Positions 43,750 through 52,900 of a DNA stretch of 64,000 nt are shown in pieces. This DNA comes from JAWLDA01 sp041686855. Lineage in GTDB: Bacteria > Bacillota > Limnochordia > DTU080 > RSA5. The position numbers were made by a program, and so were the translations under genes. How positions within the stretch are numbered: the first letter of the stretch is position 1; each line of letters begins with the position of its first letter. The notes beneath the pieces are model-generated. The model was not told where the DNA came from. It made no database searches and was given only the letters and a program-made list of their open reading frames with translations. The DNA lies in the NCBI GenBank assembly GCA_041686855.1, contig JAWLDA010000010.1, positions 62,001 to 126,000 of the forward strand, read 5' to 3'.

Positions 43750-45423
43750 GTGGCGCGCATAGGTCGCGATTTGCTGTTGGATTTGATGAAAGAGTTGCGG
43801 ATTCCGTACCTCTTTGGCAATCCTGGAACGACGGAGCTGCCGATCATTGACGGGTGTACGCACCACCCGTACGTCAATTACGTCACAGCCCTTCACGAAG
43901 CGGTGGCCGTGGGGATGGCCATGGGGTATGCCCGCCAGTCGGGGCGGCCTGGGGTGGTCTTATTACACGTGACACCGGGTCTGGCCAATGGTATGGGAAA
44001 CATCTTTAACGCCCACCGTGCCGGAATCCCGTTAGTTGTGATCGCCGGTCAGCACCACTCCGATCTTCTTATCGCGGAGCCCATTTTGAGCGGGGACTCA
44101 GCCGGTCAGGTGCGTTCGATGTCAAAGTGGTCGCATGAAGTGCGGCACGTGCGCGAGTGGCCCACGGTGTTACAGCGCGCCTTCGGCGTGGCGGTGACGC
44201 CGCCCACCGGCGTTGTCGTTCTCAGTCTCCCTTACGACGTGATGCTGGCCGCTGCGCCGCCCCTACAGATGCCGGTGCCCATCGCATCGGACTTCTGCGC
44301 GCCGGACGCTGCCCTACACGAGATTGCCACACTGCTGCTGGAGGCGGAGAACCCCCTCATCGTCGCGGGGGACGGCATCGGCAACGCCGATGCACTGGAC
44401 GAACTGGCCAGGGTGGCCGAGTTGGCGGGTGTCGAAGTGGTCAGCGAAGCGTTGCCGACACGCCAAAATTTCGACAATCGTCACGAGCTCTTCAGTGGGT
44501 ACCTACCTTTGGTTCCCGGCAGGCAGCGAGAGGCGCTTGCGGGCCGCGACCTGATCTTTTTTGCCGGTGTCGACAGTCAGGCGGCCTTTCCTTTTTACGA
44601 TGACGGAGGCCCCATCGTCTCGGCAGCGACCAGCGTCGTCTACCTCCACCACAATCCCCGTGAGATTGGTAAGAATTACTCGGGGCCCGTCGGCGCGTGG
44701 GGAGAGCCAAAAGCGAGTCTCAAAGCGTTGGGCGACGCTTTAGCGGCGTTGCGCCCGAGGCCCGGGCAAAAACGGATGGAGTCGAGAGGTCGGACGGCGA
44801 TTGAGCGCTCCAAACAAAGGCGGGCACGCATTCGACATGAGGCGACTCCACCCCAAGCCCACGAGGAGCCACGCGTGGCGGATGTGGCCTTGGAACTGGC
44901 ACGCCTCTTACCACAGGACGGCCGATTCACCATCGTCAACGAATCAGTCTCCAACACCGGCCCGTTCCTCGACCACCTTCCCCTCTGGCGTCCCGATCAG
45001 TATTTGGCAGGGAAGGGCGGGGGGCTCGGTCACGGAATGTCGCAGGCGATCGGGGTGGCCCTGGCAGATCCTGAGCGGCGTGTCGTGAGTTTGGTGGGCG
45101 ATGGGACCTTGCTCTACTACCCTCAGGCGTTTTACAGCGCGGTACGAGCGGGTGCCAGACTCCTGTTTGTGGTTGTCAACAATCGTTCGTACCACGTCCT
45201 CAAGCAAGGCCTTGCTTCGCTTGGAGGTCCGTGGATTGACGCCTCCAACCCTCCGTACCCTACGAGCTTGGACATCGACGCACCGGCCGACATGTTGCAG
45301 TTGGCAGCCGCTTTCGGGGTGAAAGGGGAGCGGGTGAGCGCCGCAGGAGAGCTGGCGCCGGCCCTCGAGCGGGGCATGGCGGCGCTGGAGCCGTATGTGG
45401 TGGAGGTGATGCTGGACTCCTAG
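43750..45423 (+). CDS. Thiamine-diphosphate enzyme, benzoylformate decarboxylase-like
   Basis: 557 residues with the three-domain TPP enzyme plan. N-terminal Pyr domain LFGNPGTTELPIIDG and catalytic Glu in ALHEAVAVGMAMGYAR; C-terminal PP domain with the metal/TPP motif VGDGTLLYYPQAFYSAVRAG and VVVNNRSYHVLKQGL. The PGTTELP opening is characteristic of the MdlC (2-keto acid decarboxylase) branch rather than acetolactate synthase. GTG start. First gene of the long catabolic operon, so it probably decarboxylates a 2-keto acid intermediate. Confidence 0.85.
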   Translation: MARIGRDLLLDLMKELRIPYLFGNPGTTELPIIDGCTHHPYVNYVTALHEAVAVGMAMGYARQSGRPGVVLLHVTPGLANGMGNIFNAHRAGIPLVVIAGQHHSDLLIAEPILSGDSAGQVRSMSKWSHEVRHVREWPTVLQRAFGVAVTPPTGVVVLSLPYDVMLAAAPPLQMPVPIASDFCAPDAALHEIATLLLEAENPLIVAGDGIGNADALDELARVAELAGVEVVSEALPTRQNFDNRHELFSGYLPLVPGRQREALAGRDLIFFAGVDSQAAFPFYDDGGPIVSAATSVVYLHHNPREIGKNYSGPVGAWGEPKASLKALGDALAALRPRPGQKRMESRGRTAIERSKQRRARIRHEATPPQAHEEPRVADVALELARLLPQDGRFTIVNESVSNTGPFLDHLPLWRPDQYLAGKGGGLGHGMSQAIGVALADPERRVVSLVGDGTLLYYPQAFYSAVRAGARLLFVVVNNRSYHVLKQGLASLGGPWIDASNPPYPTSLDIDAPADMLQLAAAFGVKGERVSAAGELAPALERGMAALEPYVVEVMLDS

Positions 45424-45529
45424 GGCGTGGAGTTGGAAGCGTTTGAGCAATGTGATAACCACAGTGTGTTTTTTGTATGTGTGGTTTTATGTGGATCCAT
45501 CGGCATCACATATTTAGGGGGAATGAGCA

Positions 45530-46504
45530 GTGCGTATGTTGAAAACGTTTCGCGTCGCCTTGATGGCGGCGGTGCTTGTGGTTTCGCTCGCGGTAGGGGC
45601 GTTTGCACAGACCGGCTCGTATCCAAGTAAACCGATCACGCTTATCGTGCCTTTCCCGGCGGGCGGCGTCTCCGACATTTTGGCACGTGCGTTTGCTGAT
45701 GCGGCTCAGGGCATCATCTCTCAACCGATTCAAGTCGTCAACCGGGGTGGCGGCTCCGGCACGATCGCCAACTACGAGGTCGTGCGCTCGCGCCCGGATG
45801 GTTACACGTGGCTTTGGGGCTCCACCGGACACCTCTCGTCCACACTGCACATCGTACAGGCACAGTACGACATGGACGACTTTACGGTAGTCAACAAGGT
45901 AGGCGAGATGGTGACGGCTCTGGTCGTACCCAAAAACTCGCCGTATCAGAGCCTAGAGGAGTATCTCGCTGCGGCTGATGAGAGCCCCGGCCGGATTACC
46001 ATCGGAAACCCCGGTGAGGGAACGGTCGTGACGCTCCTCGCGCTGTTGTTGCAAAACCGGACCGAGGCCCAATTGACCAACATCCCCTTCCAAGGAAGTG
46101 GACCGCTCCTCACGGCCGTCATGGGCGGCCACGTCAACTCGGCCCTTATGAACGTTCCGGAAGTACGGGGGCAAGTGGGCGAGAACGGACTGCTGCGTGC
46201 CCTGGCGGTGTTGAGTGAGCAGCGAGTCGACTTGATGCCGGACATTCCCAGCAGCTACGAGCAAGGGATTCAGGTGGGCGGTGGCGCCGGCCACTTTATC
46301 GTCATCCCAAACAATGTGCCGGACGAGGTTGTGGCCGAAATCGACGAGTTGACACGTAAAGTGTACGAGAGCGAGAAGTTCCGCGACGCCACGTCGGCCG
46401 CCGGTTATCAGCTGGGATACAAGAACAGCGCTGACGCTCGTGCAGAGCTTTTGGAGTGGTATGAAGTGACACGTGAGCTTTACCAACAGATCGGTAGGAT
46501 CTAA
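45530..46504 (+). CDS. TctC-type tripartite tricarboxylate transporter binding protein
   Basis: 324 residues. Signal peptide (LKTFRVALMAAVLVVSLAVG, cleaved after AFA), then YPSKPITLIVPFPAGGVSDI, the hallmark of Bug/TctC receptors, and DGYTWLWGSTGH. GTG start with GGGGG upstream. Followed by TctB (2 bp) and TctA, giving a complete TTT transporter for a carboxylate. Confidence 0.93.
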   Translation: MRMLKTFRVALMAAVLVVSLAVGAFAQTGSYPSKPITLIVPFPAGGVSDILARAFADAAQGIISQPIQVVNRGGGSGTIANYEVVRSRPDGYTWLWGSTGHLSSTLHIVQAQYDMDDFTVVNKVGEMVTALVVPKNSPYQSLEEYLAAADESPGRITIGNPGEGTVVTLLALLLQNRTEAQLTNIPFQGSGPLLTAVMGGHVNSALMNVPEVRGQVGENGLLRALAVLSEQRVDLMPDIPSSYEQGIQVGGGAGHFIVIPNNVPDEVVAEIDELTRKVYESEKFRDATSAAGYQLGYKNSADARAELLEWYEVTRELYQQIGRI

Positions 46505-46506
46505 CG

Positions 46507-47046
46507 ATGGAGCCGGGAAGCGCTGCATACCGCGCTCGGTTTGCTGTGGCGCTTATCTTTTTAGGGGTCGGAGTACTGACCCTGTGGCAGGCGCAGGAGC
46601 TGCCCTTCGGTACGGTTAGCCTTATACGGGCCGGCTTCTTTCCCAAGGTGTTTGGAGTCTTGGTCGTGTTCCTGAGCTTCTTGGTGTGTGGTCAGCTTCT
46701 ACGGGCGCGCTTCGTGCGCACCGTAGAAGCCCCCTCTTCCTCGGACTCGTCTTCGGGGGAGGGCCCGGATGAATCCGGTGACCAGGCTGTTGACCAGACC
46801 GGATCGTCTCATTGGGCGCACGTTTGGTTAATGTCTGGCGTCTTCTTTCTCTACCCCGCGCTGGCGACGTTGGCTGGACACGTCGTTGCCGCAACTGCGA
46901 CGCTCGCCGCGTCGGGGTACCTGATGGGCGTGCGCACTCTTTGGAAATTGGGTGTCATGGCGATCTCCATCGCCCTCGCTACAACGATCATCTTTGGAGA
47001 ATGGTTGGCTGTGCCGTTGCCGACGCCGTTTTGGCATGGTCGGTGA
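46507..47046 (+). CDS. TctB-type small membrane subunit of the TTT transporter
   Basis: 179 residues with four hydrophobic helices and a Ser/Glu/Asp-rich loop (EAPSSSDSSSGEGPDESGD) between the second and third. Position between TctC and TctA and the LIRAGFFPKVFGVLVVFLS helix fit TctB, a poorly conserved family. Confidence 0.85.
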   Translation: MEPGSAAYRARFAVALIFLGVGVLTLWQAQELPFGTVSLIRAGFFPKVFGVLVVFLSFLVCGQLLRARFVRTVEAPSSSDSSSGEGPDESGDQAVDQTGSSHWAHVWLMSGVFFLYPALATLAGHVVAATATLAASGYLMGVRTLWKLGVMAISIALATTIIFGEWLAVPLPTPFWHGR

Positions 47047-47076
47047 AACCAGGGCTTAAAAGGCGGTTTTTAAACG

Positions 47077-48591
47077 GTGACGGGTTTTGAAGGGTTTTTA
47101 GCAGGGATCGAGACGGCGTTTTCAATGCAGAATCTAATTCTGTGTTTCTTAGGCGTCCTCGTCGGTCAGGTTGTCGGTGTGCTTCCTGGTATCGGACCCG
47201 TGGGCGCCATCGCGGTCCTGCTCCCACTGAGCTATTACATGGATCCAGCCGGCGCCATCATCATGCTGGCAGGCATTTATTACGGTGGTATGTACGGCGG
47301 TTCGATCACGTCGATTCTCGTGAACGTACCCGGTGAAGCGGCCTCTGTTGTTACCTGTTTGGACGGATACCCCTTGGCCAAAAAGGGGCGAGGCGGCGTA
47401 GCCCTCGCGATCACTGCTGCCGCTTCCTTTCTGGCAGGGACAGGGGCGCTCGTCCTTCTTATGTTTCTCGCGCCGGTGCTGGCCCAGACTGCTCTGCGCT
47501 TTGGACCACCGGAGTATTTCGCCATTGTGCTTGCAGGACTCTTGATCCTCTCCCGTCTGACCGACACGTCAGTGATTCGCAGCTACCTCATGGCCGGGAT
47601 CGGGGTCTTGCTCTCGCTGGTAGGAATCGACGCCATGAGCGGGTCGCTGCGCCTGACGTTCGGAGCCCCGGCACTCATCGACGGGATCGACTTTATTCCC
47701 GTAATCATCGGGCTCTACGGCCTCGGCGAAGTACTGGCGGCGCTCGACAATCGGGAGTCGGTTCAGCGTGTGCCGGCCTTTGCCCTCAGAGAGCTGATGC
47801 CCAGTCGCGAGGAGGTCAAACGGAGTTGGCCACCGGTCGTACGGGGCGGTCTGCTGGGTTTCCTCTTGGGGCTCATTCCAGGACCGGCCTCCATCATTAG
47901 CACCTACTCGTCGTACTCCCTTGAGAAGCGTCTCTCCAAACATCCCGAGGAGTTTGGCCAAGGGGCCGTCGAAGGGATCGCGGGCCCTGAGGCGGCCAAC
48001 AATGGCGCCAGCATGGGGGCGCTCGTACCGCTTCTCTCGCTGGGCGTGCCGTTCTCGCCGTTGCCTGCCGTTATGCTCAGCGCACTCATGATTCAGGGGA
48101 TCACGCCGGGCCCGCTGATGATGTCGCAACATCCAACAGTCTTTTGGGGCCTCATTGTCAGCTTATATCTGGGCAACTTCTTTCTCCTCTTGCTCAACCT
48201 GCCGCTCGTCGGAGTCTTTGTCCAAGTGGCGTCCATTCCGGCCAGGTTTTTGATGCCTGCCGTGATGATGTTGTGCTTTCTCGGCGTCTACTCGGTGAAC
48301 AACTCGCTCTTTGACGTCGTGGTCCTCTGCATCTTTGGCGTCTTGGGGTACGTGCTGCGCAGAGCGGGCATGGAGCCGTCTCCGATTGCGTTGGGCCTCA
48401 TTTTGGGTCCTATCTTGGAGAACTCGTTCTTTCAGTCGACGCTCATGTTTCACGGCGACTTGTGGAGTTTCTTCACACGCCCCATCTCCGGTACGCTGCT
48501 TACGCTGGGAATCTTGGCATCGATCCTCCCTCCGTTGGTGCGCCGACTCACTAAGGGCTCACGGCGTGAGGCGCCACAGAGAGCGGTATAG
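47077..48591 (+). CDS. TctA-type large membrane subunit of the TTT transporter
   Basis: 504 residues with about 12 helices. Diagnostic motifs GVLPGIGPVGAIAVLLPLSY, YYGGMYGGSITSILVNVPGE and GIAGPEAANNGASMGALVPL are intact. GTG start after AAAGGCGG. With TctC and TctB it imports a di- or tricarboxylate driven by ion gradients; the ligand is not readable. Confidence 0.95.
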   Translation: MTGFEGFLAGIETAFSMQNLILCFLGVLVGQVVGVLPGIGPVGAIAVLLPLSYYMDPAGAIIMLAGIYYGGMYGGSITSILVNVPGEAASVVTCLDGYPLAKKGRGGVALAITAAASFLAGTGALVLLMFLAPVLAQTALRFGPPEYFAIVLAGLLILSRLTDTSVIRSYLMAGIGVLLSLVGIDAMSGSLRLTFGAPALIDGIDFIPVIIGLYGLGEVLAALDNRESVQRVPAFALRELMPSREEVKRSWPPVVRGGLLGFLLGLIPGPASIISTYSSYSLEKRLSKHPEEFGQGAVEGIAGPEAANNGASMGALVPLLSLGVPFSPLPAVMLSALMIQGITPGPLMMSQHPTVFWGLIVSLYLGNFFLLLLNLPLVGVFVQVASIPARFLMPAVMMLCFLGVYSVNNSLFDVVVLCIFGVLGYVLRRAGMEPSPIALGLILGPILENSFFQSTLMFHGDLWSFFTRPISGTLLTLGILASILPPLVRRLTKGSRREAPQRAV

Positions 48592-48632
48592 GGACTCGCA
48601 GAGGCGATCTGCATGTACAGGACGGCACCACG

Positions 48633-49388
48633 GTGCAGGGAGTGTTGACGTTGCCGACAGGGTTTAAGGGTCGCATCGGGTTGTTGATTCCACGGCGAAA
48701 CGCGACGTTGGAGCCCGAGGTGTATCAGATGACGCCTGCGGGCCTCTCATGGCACTTCGCTCGTTTGGATGGGACCGGCGATACCGAAACCGGCCTCACA
48801 CAGATGCGTGACGATCTCCAGCGGGCGGCCGCGTCGCTGCAGACGCTCGGCCTCTCGTTGCTCGCCTTTGCGTGTACGGCCGCAACCTTTTTTAGAGGGC
48901 GGCACAACGCTGTGGAGTTGGGTCAGGAGTTGGCGCGTCTGAGCGACGTCCCGACACTGACGGCCGGCGCAGCGGTTGTCAATGCGCTCAAGGCGACGGA
49001 GGCTCGGCGGGTGGTGGTGCTTACGCCCTATCGAGAGTGGTTGACGGAGCGCCTGACGAGCTATTTGCACGAATACCAACTCGAAGTGGTCAGCAGTGCA
49101 AGTATGGGGTTCTCCCAACACATCGATCAGATTGCAGGGAGCAGCCTGACCGATCGGGCGCGCCACCTTGTCGCACATCACCGCGCCGACGCGCTCTTTA
49201 TCAGCTGCACCAACCTACCGACGTTGCACCACATTGCGCCACTCGAAGCTGAGCTGCAGCTCCCGGTGATCTCATCGAATCAGGCGCTCATTTGGGCTGC
49301 GATGCAGCGCGCGGGCTTTCAAACCGGGGAGTTCCGGAGGTGGGGGAGCCTCTTTGAGCGCTCCCCGTCGGACGATGGCGTAGTATAG
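48633..49388 (+). CDS. Asp/Glu racemase-superfamily protein, maleate isomerase-like
   Basis: 251 residues. Two catalytic cysteine motifs, LAFACTAATF and FISCTNLPT, and the opening GRIGLLIPRRNATLEPE match the arylmalonate decarboxylase/maleate cis-trans isomerase branch. GTG start at 48633. Between the transporter and a fumarate-reductase-like flavoprotein, it could isomerise an imported unsaturated dicarboxylate; hydantoin racemase-like activity is an alternative. Confidence 0.8.
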   Translation: MQGVLTLPTGFKGRIGLLIPRRNATLEPEVYQMTPAGLSWHFARLDGTGDTETGLTQMRDDLQRAAASLQTLGLSLLAFACTAATFFRGRHNAVELGQELARLSDVPTLTAGAAVVNALKATEARRVVVLTPYREWLTERLTSYLHEYQLEVVSSASMGFSQHIDQIAGSSLTDRARHLVAHHRADALFISCTNLPTLHHIAPLEAELQLPVISSNQALIWAAMQRAGFQTGEFRRWGSLFERSPSDDGVV

Positions 49389-49419
49389 CATCATCAATTT
49401 GGCGTGGGGAGGGAGCACC

Positions 49420-51444
49420 TTGAACGTCGAAGTACAGCGGTACGACACGGTCGTGATCGGCAGCGGCGGGGGAGGATTGCGCGCCGCCCTCGCCGCCAAA
49501 GAAGCGGGAGCCAACGTTGCGATCGTGACCAAGGCCGAACCATCCCGATCCGGAGGGACGCTGTCGGCTCACTATTCGTTCTGCACCATCTTGCCGGATC
49601 CGACTCCCGGGGACTCTGCAGAGGTATTCGCTGAGGATATCATGCGTTCGGGAGAGCGAATCTCCGACGCCGCGCTCGTGCGTGTCTTGGCGGAGCAAGC
49701 GTACGACGCAGTCCGTTACCTACAAGGTTTGGGCGTCAAATTCGACACGGTCGCCAAGGATGATCCTCGCTTGGACCTAGGTTGGCTGGCTGGCCACACC
49801 TACGCTCGAGCCGTGCACATCGGCAACTCGGTGGGGCGGGAGGTGGTTCGCGCCCTGCTCAAGGCCGTACGTCGGATGGAGATTCCTGTACATCCCTTTG
49901 TGATGTGCATCGATCTCATTCTCCAAGACGGCGTGCTTTGGGGTGTTTTGGCGCTCGACATGTCGACCGGCGATCTTCGCATTTATCAGGCGCCCAGCGT
50001 CATTTTGGCGACGGGCGGCGGGAGCCAATGTTACGAGTTAAACACCAATCCCTTCGAAGCGACGGGAGACGGGTACGGCATGGCCTACCGAGCCGGAGCG
50101 GAGCTCGTCGACATGGAGTTTGTCCAGCACTATCCTACGGTATTGGTCGACCCGCCTGGGACGCGTGGCCTCATGTTCAACTCAGGGATTCTCATTCCCA
50201 AAGGGGCCCGGTTGCTCAACAACAACGGCGAGGATTTTTGGGATCGGTACGACACCGGGCCGCTCAAGGACGCTACCCGCGATGTGATGTGCCGCGTGAT
50301 GGCACAGGAGCTAGCTGCCGGCAACGGAACGGAGCGGGGCGGGCTCTTTATCAGCACACAGGGTATCGACGCCGGCGAAATGCCGCAGATGCAGCAGCGG
50401 CTCCTCAACGATGTGGGCCTGCCCAAAGAGGCTGACCGGCTCGAGGTGGCGCCCGGTGCGCACTACTTTATGGGCGGCCTCCGGATCGATGCGCGTACGG
50501 CCACCAGCATCCCGGGGCTATTCGCCGCCGGCGAATGCGCGGGCGGAATCCACGGGGCCAACCGTCTGGCCGGCAATGCGCTCTCCGAGAACCAAGTGTT
50601 CGGTGCGATCGCCGGGAAAGAAGCCGCTGCTCACGCTGCACGTTGGCCTCTGCCGAACGGGGAATCGCCAAGAGCCTCTACGATTGAGGCCGTGATGGCG
50701 CCTTTCCAGGGACTTACGGGCCGGGCGGGGAAGGGTGAGAACCCGCAGGTGTATTGGAAAGCGGTACAGCAATTGATGCAGCGAAACGTGGGAGCGACGC
50801 GAACGGCCGCTGCGTTGTCCACGGCCCTCGATGAGCTTCGCCGGCTTCGTGTCGAAGTGGATGAGCGCGTCGGCACACGTTCGTCCGACGTGAGGTACAA
50901 CCGAGACCTGGGTAGGGCCCTGGAGTTGCGCAACCTTATTGATACGGGCATTCTCGTTGCACGGGCTGCGCTCGCGCGCGAGGAGAGCCGGGGGGCGCAT
51001 CTGCGCCTCGATTTCCCCGAGAATAGCTCAGAGTGGGCTTGCAGTCTCGTCGTACATTCGCCGCGACCGGGAGAGGCGGAGGAGCTGGTGGCGCTGCCAC
51101 GCGGCGATCACGCCGGGGACGGAGGCCCGGGGGGCCGTACGAGCATCACCTGCCGTATCGCTCGCAAAGATGTCGGCGAGCGCGGATACCGCATGCAGAC
51201 CTACACTCTCCCGTACCGTGACGGTATGACGGTCCTGGATTGTATGCGCTACATCGCCGACGAGTTGGACGGTTCACTCGCTTTTTATGATCATGCGTGC
51301 AAACGGGGTTTCTGCGGCAGTTGTCTCGTACGTGTGAACGGGCGCAAAGCGCTGTCGTGTCGAATCTTAGTCCCCTCCGGTGAGCTGCGGATCGAGCCTG
51401 CACTGGAGACGGTGAAAGACTTTTGGCCAGCCAATCCGTCGTGA
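49420..51444 (+). CDS. Fumarate reductase/SDH-type flavoprotein fused to a 2Fe-2S ferredoxin domain
   Basis: 674 residues. FAD motif VVIGSGGGGLRAALAAKEAG, flavin loop PSRSGGTLSAHYSF, substrate-site blocks GAHYFMGGLRIDART and HGANRLAGNALSENQ, all SdhA/FrdA-like. The last ~110 residues are SdhB-like: MTVLDCMRYIADELDGSLAF, then the cluster ligands CKRGFCGSC and, 10 residues on, SC. So subunits A and part of B are one chain; the SdhB C-terminal 4Fe-4S/3Fe-4S domain and the membrane anchors are missing. TTG 49420 has GGGGAGGGAG upstream. Probably a soluble reductase or dehydrogenase of an unsaturated/saturated dicarboxylate pair. Confidence 0.88.
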   Translation: MNVEVQRYDTVVIGSGGGGLRAALAAKEAGANVAIVTKAEPSRSGGTLSAHYSFCTILPDPTPGDSAEVFAEDIMRSGERISDAALVRVLAEQAYDAVRYLQGLGVKFDTVAKDDPRLDLGWLAGHTYARAVHIGNSVGREVVRALLKAVRRMEIPVHPFVMCIDLILQDGVLWGVLALDMSTGDLRIYQAPSVILATGGGSQCYELNTNPFEATGDGYGMAYRAGAELVDMEFVQHYPTVLVDPPGTRGLMFNSGILIPKGARLLNNNGEDFWDRYDTGPLKDATRDVMCRVMAQELAAGNGTERGGLFISTQGIDAGEMPQMQQRLLNDVGLPKEADRLEVAPGAHYFMGGLRIDARTATSIPGLFAAGECAGGIHGANRLAGNALSENQVFGAIAGKEAAAHAARWPLPNGESPRASTIEAVMAPFQGLTGRAGKGENPQVYWKAVQQLMQRNVGATRTAAALSTALDELRRLRVEVDERVGTRSSDVRYNRDLGRALELRNLIDTGILVARAALAREESRGAHLRLDFPENSSEWACSLVVHSPRPGEAEELVALPRGDHAGDGGPGGRTSITCRIARKDVGERGYRMQTYTLPYRDGMTVLDCMRYIADELDGSLAFYDHACKRGFCGSCLVRVNGRKALSCRILVPSGELRIEPALETVKDFWPANPS

Positions 51445-51511
51445 GGACGCGGGCCCGGTCGACCGTGCTCGCGTGGGCGCCGAGTTCGCGGCCGAAGTGA
51501 GGGAGAATGAC

Positions 51512-52852
51512 GTGACGCTTACGGAGCAAGTAGCGCACCTCGTCGTCGCCGGCAATCCCATGGATGATCCCAAGGTGCTTAGGGCGACGCGCGCCGGCTT
51601 GTTGGACTGGCTCTCTGCGGCGCTCGCGGGTCGCAACGACCCAGGGATTAGTCGGCTGACTCAGCTGGTTGTCCCAAGTGAGACGGGGGCCAAGGTGATC
51701 GCTGGTGGACGTACGTCGGCGACAGACGCTGCGCTCATCAACGGGACCATGGGCCACGCGCTCGACTACGATGACGTGCACGTCAGCTCCCGGGGTCACC
51801 CGAGCGCTGTGGTACTTCCAGCGTTGCTGGCATTGGCGGAGACGCGCCGCTCGAGTCCCCAGCGGTTTCTCTCGGCCTACGCCGTGGGCGTGGAGGCGAT
51901 GTGCCGCCTGGCGTTGGCGCTTGGCCCGCGGCATTACGAGCGCGGTTGGCACAGCACAGCGACTCTGGGAGCGCCGGCCGCAGCGATCGCCTGTGCGTAT
52001 TTGTGTGAATTCGACCCGCCCCGGGTGGCTCAGGCTCTGGGGCTTGCCCTCACTCAGTCGGCCGGGCTGCGGGCTCACTTTGGGACTCAGGTAAAAGCAT
52101 TGCATGCAGGTCTCGCCGCCAGGGCCGGACTCGTCGCCGCACAGTGGGCCGAGGTCGGCTTGGAAGGGAGCCCTACGGCCCTCGACGGCGAGACCGGGTT
52201 TTTGGCTGTGTACGGTGATGAGACGACTCGACCGAGTCTGCTGACCCAGGGGTGGGGAGCTCCGTGGCAGATCGCCGATCCCGGACTCTGGTTCAAACGG
52301 TACCCATGCTGTTCGGCAGCGTACCATGCGGCTGAAGCGGCACTGGAGCTGCGGTCACAAGGCGACCTCCTGCCGGAAGAGATCGAACGCGTTGCGGTCA
52401 CCTTTCCACCGGGCGGTGATGCGGCGCTCAGTATTCGACGCCCAAAGAATCGGGTCGAAGGCCGATTTAGCGCCGAGTACGTGGTGGCGCTGGCGCTCGC
52501 CGGCCGAGAGCTCTCCCTGGAGAGCTTCGGCGCCGGAGTGATCGAGTCCGAGGTCGAAAGACTCATGCACCGAGTCGAGCGTCGTTACGACGAATCGATC
52601 GAGCCGAGTCCGGAGGCTGCGCCCCCTGGACGCTTTACTGTGGTGAGTGTAGAGACAAGGAGTGGACGCCGCTTCTCGCGGCGAGTCGATCGACCGCGAG
52701 GGGCGCCAGGGGCGGCGCTAACCCTGACGGAGCAGATGGAGAAGTTTCGGGACGCGACGGTGGGTCTGGGCTCCCGGGTCACGGAGATCCCCACGGTCAT
52801 CTCCGTGCTGGAGGAGCTCCCGGATATACAACGGCTGACGGCGCTCCTCTAA
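51512..52852 (+). CDS. MmgE/PrpD family protein
   Basis: 446 residues from GTG 51512 (GGGAG eight bases upstream). Family blocks: GLLDWLSAALAGRNDPG, INGTMGHALDYDDVHVSS, GVEAMCRLALALGPRHYERG, TATLGAPAAAIACAYL, FKRYPCCSAAYHAAEAAL. Members include 2-methylcitrate dehydratase, cis-aconitate decarboxylase and iminodisuccinate epimerase. In this operon a dehydratase or epimerase on a branched or tricarboxylate substrate is likely. Confidence 0.9.
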   Translation: MTLTEQVAHLVVAGNPMDDPKVLRATRAGLLDWLSAALAGRNDPGISRLTQLVVPSETGAKVIAGGRTSATDAALINGTMGHALDYDDVHVSSRGHPSAVVLPALLALAETRRSSPQRFLSAYAVGVEAMCRLALALGPRHYERGWHSTATLGAPAAAIACAYLCEFDPPRVAQALGLALTQSAGLRAHFGTQVKALHAGLAARAGLVAAQWAEVGLEGSPTALDGETGFLAVYGDETTRPSLLTQGWGAPWQIADPGLWFKRYPCCSAAYHAAEAALELRSQGDLLPEEIERVAVTFPPGGDAALSIRRPKNRVEGRFSAEYVVALALAGRELSLESFGAGVIESEVERLMHRVERRYDESIEPSPEAAPPGRFTVVSVETRSGRRFSRRVDRPRGAPGAALTLTEQMEKFRDATVGLGSRVTEIPTVISVLEELPDIQRLTALL

Positions 52853-52900
52853 GCGCGTAATGAAACACGCCGAAGGTGCGACCACCAAGGAGGTTTGATG

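Noticed and set aside
47569..48132. Minus-strand open frame inside tctA
   Set aside because: Shadow of the conserved TctA coding sequence; composition is typical of an antisense frame.
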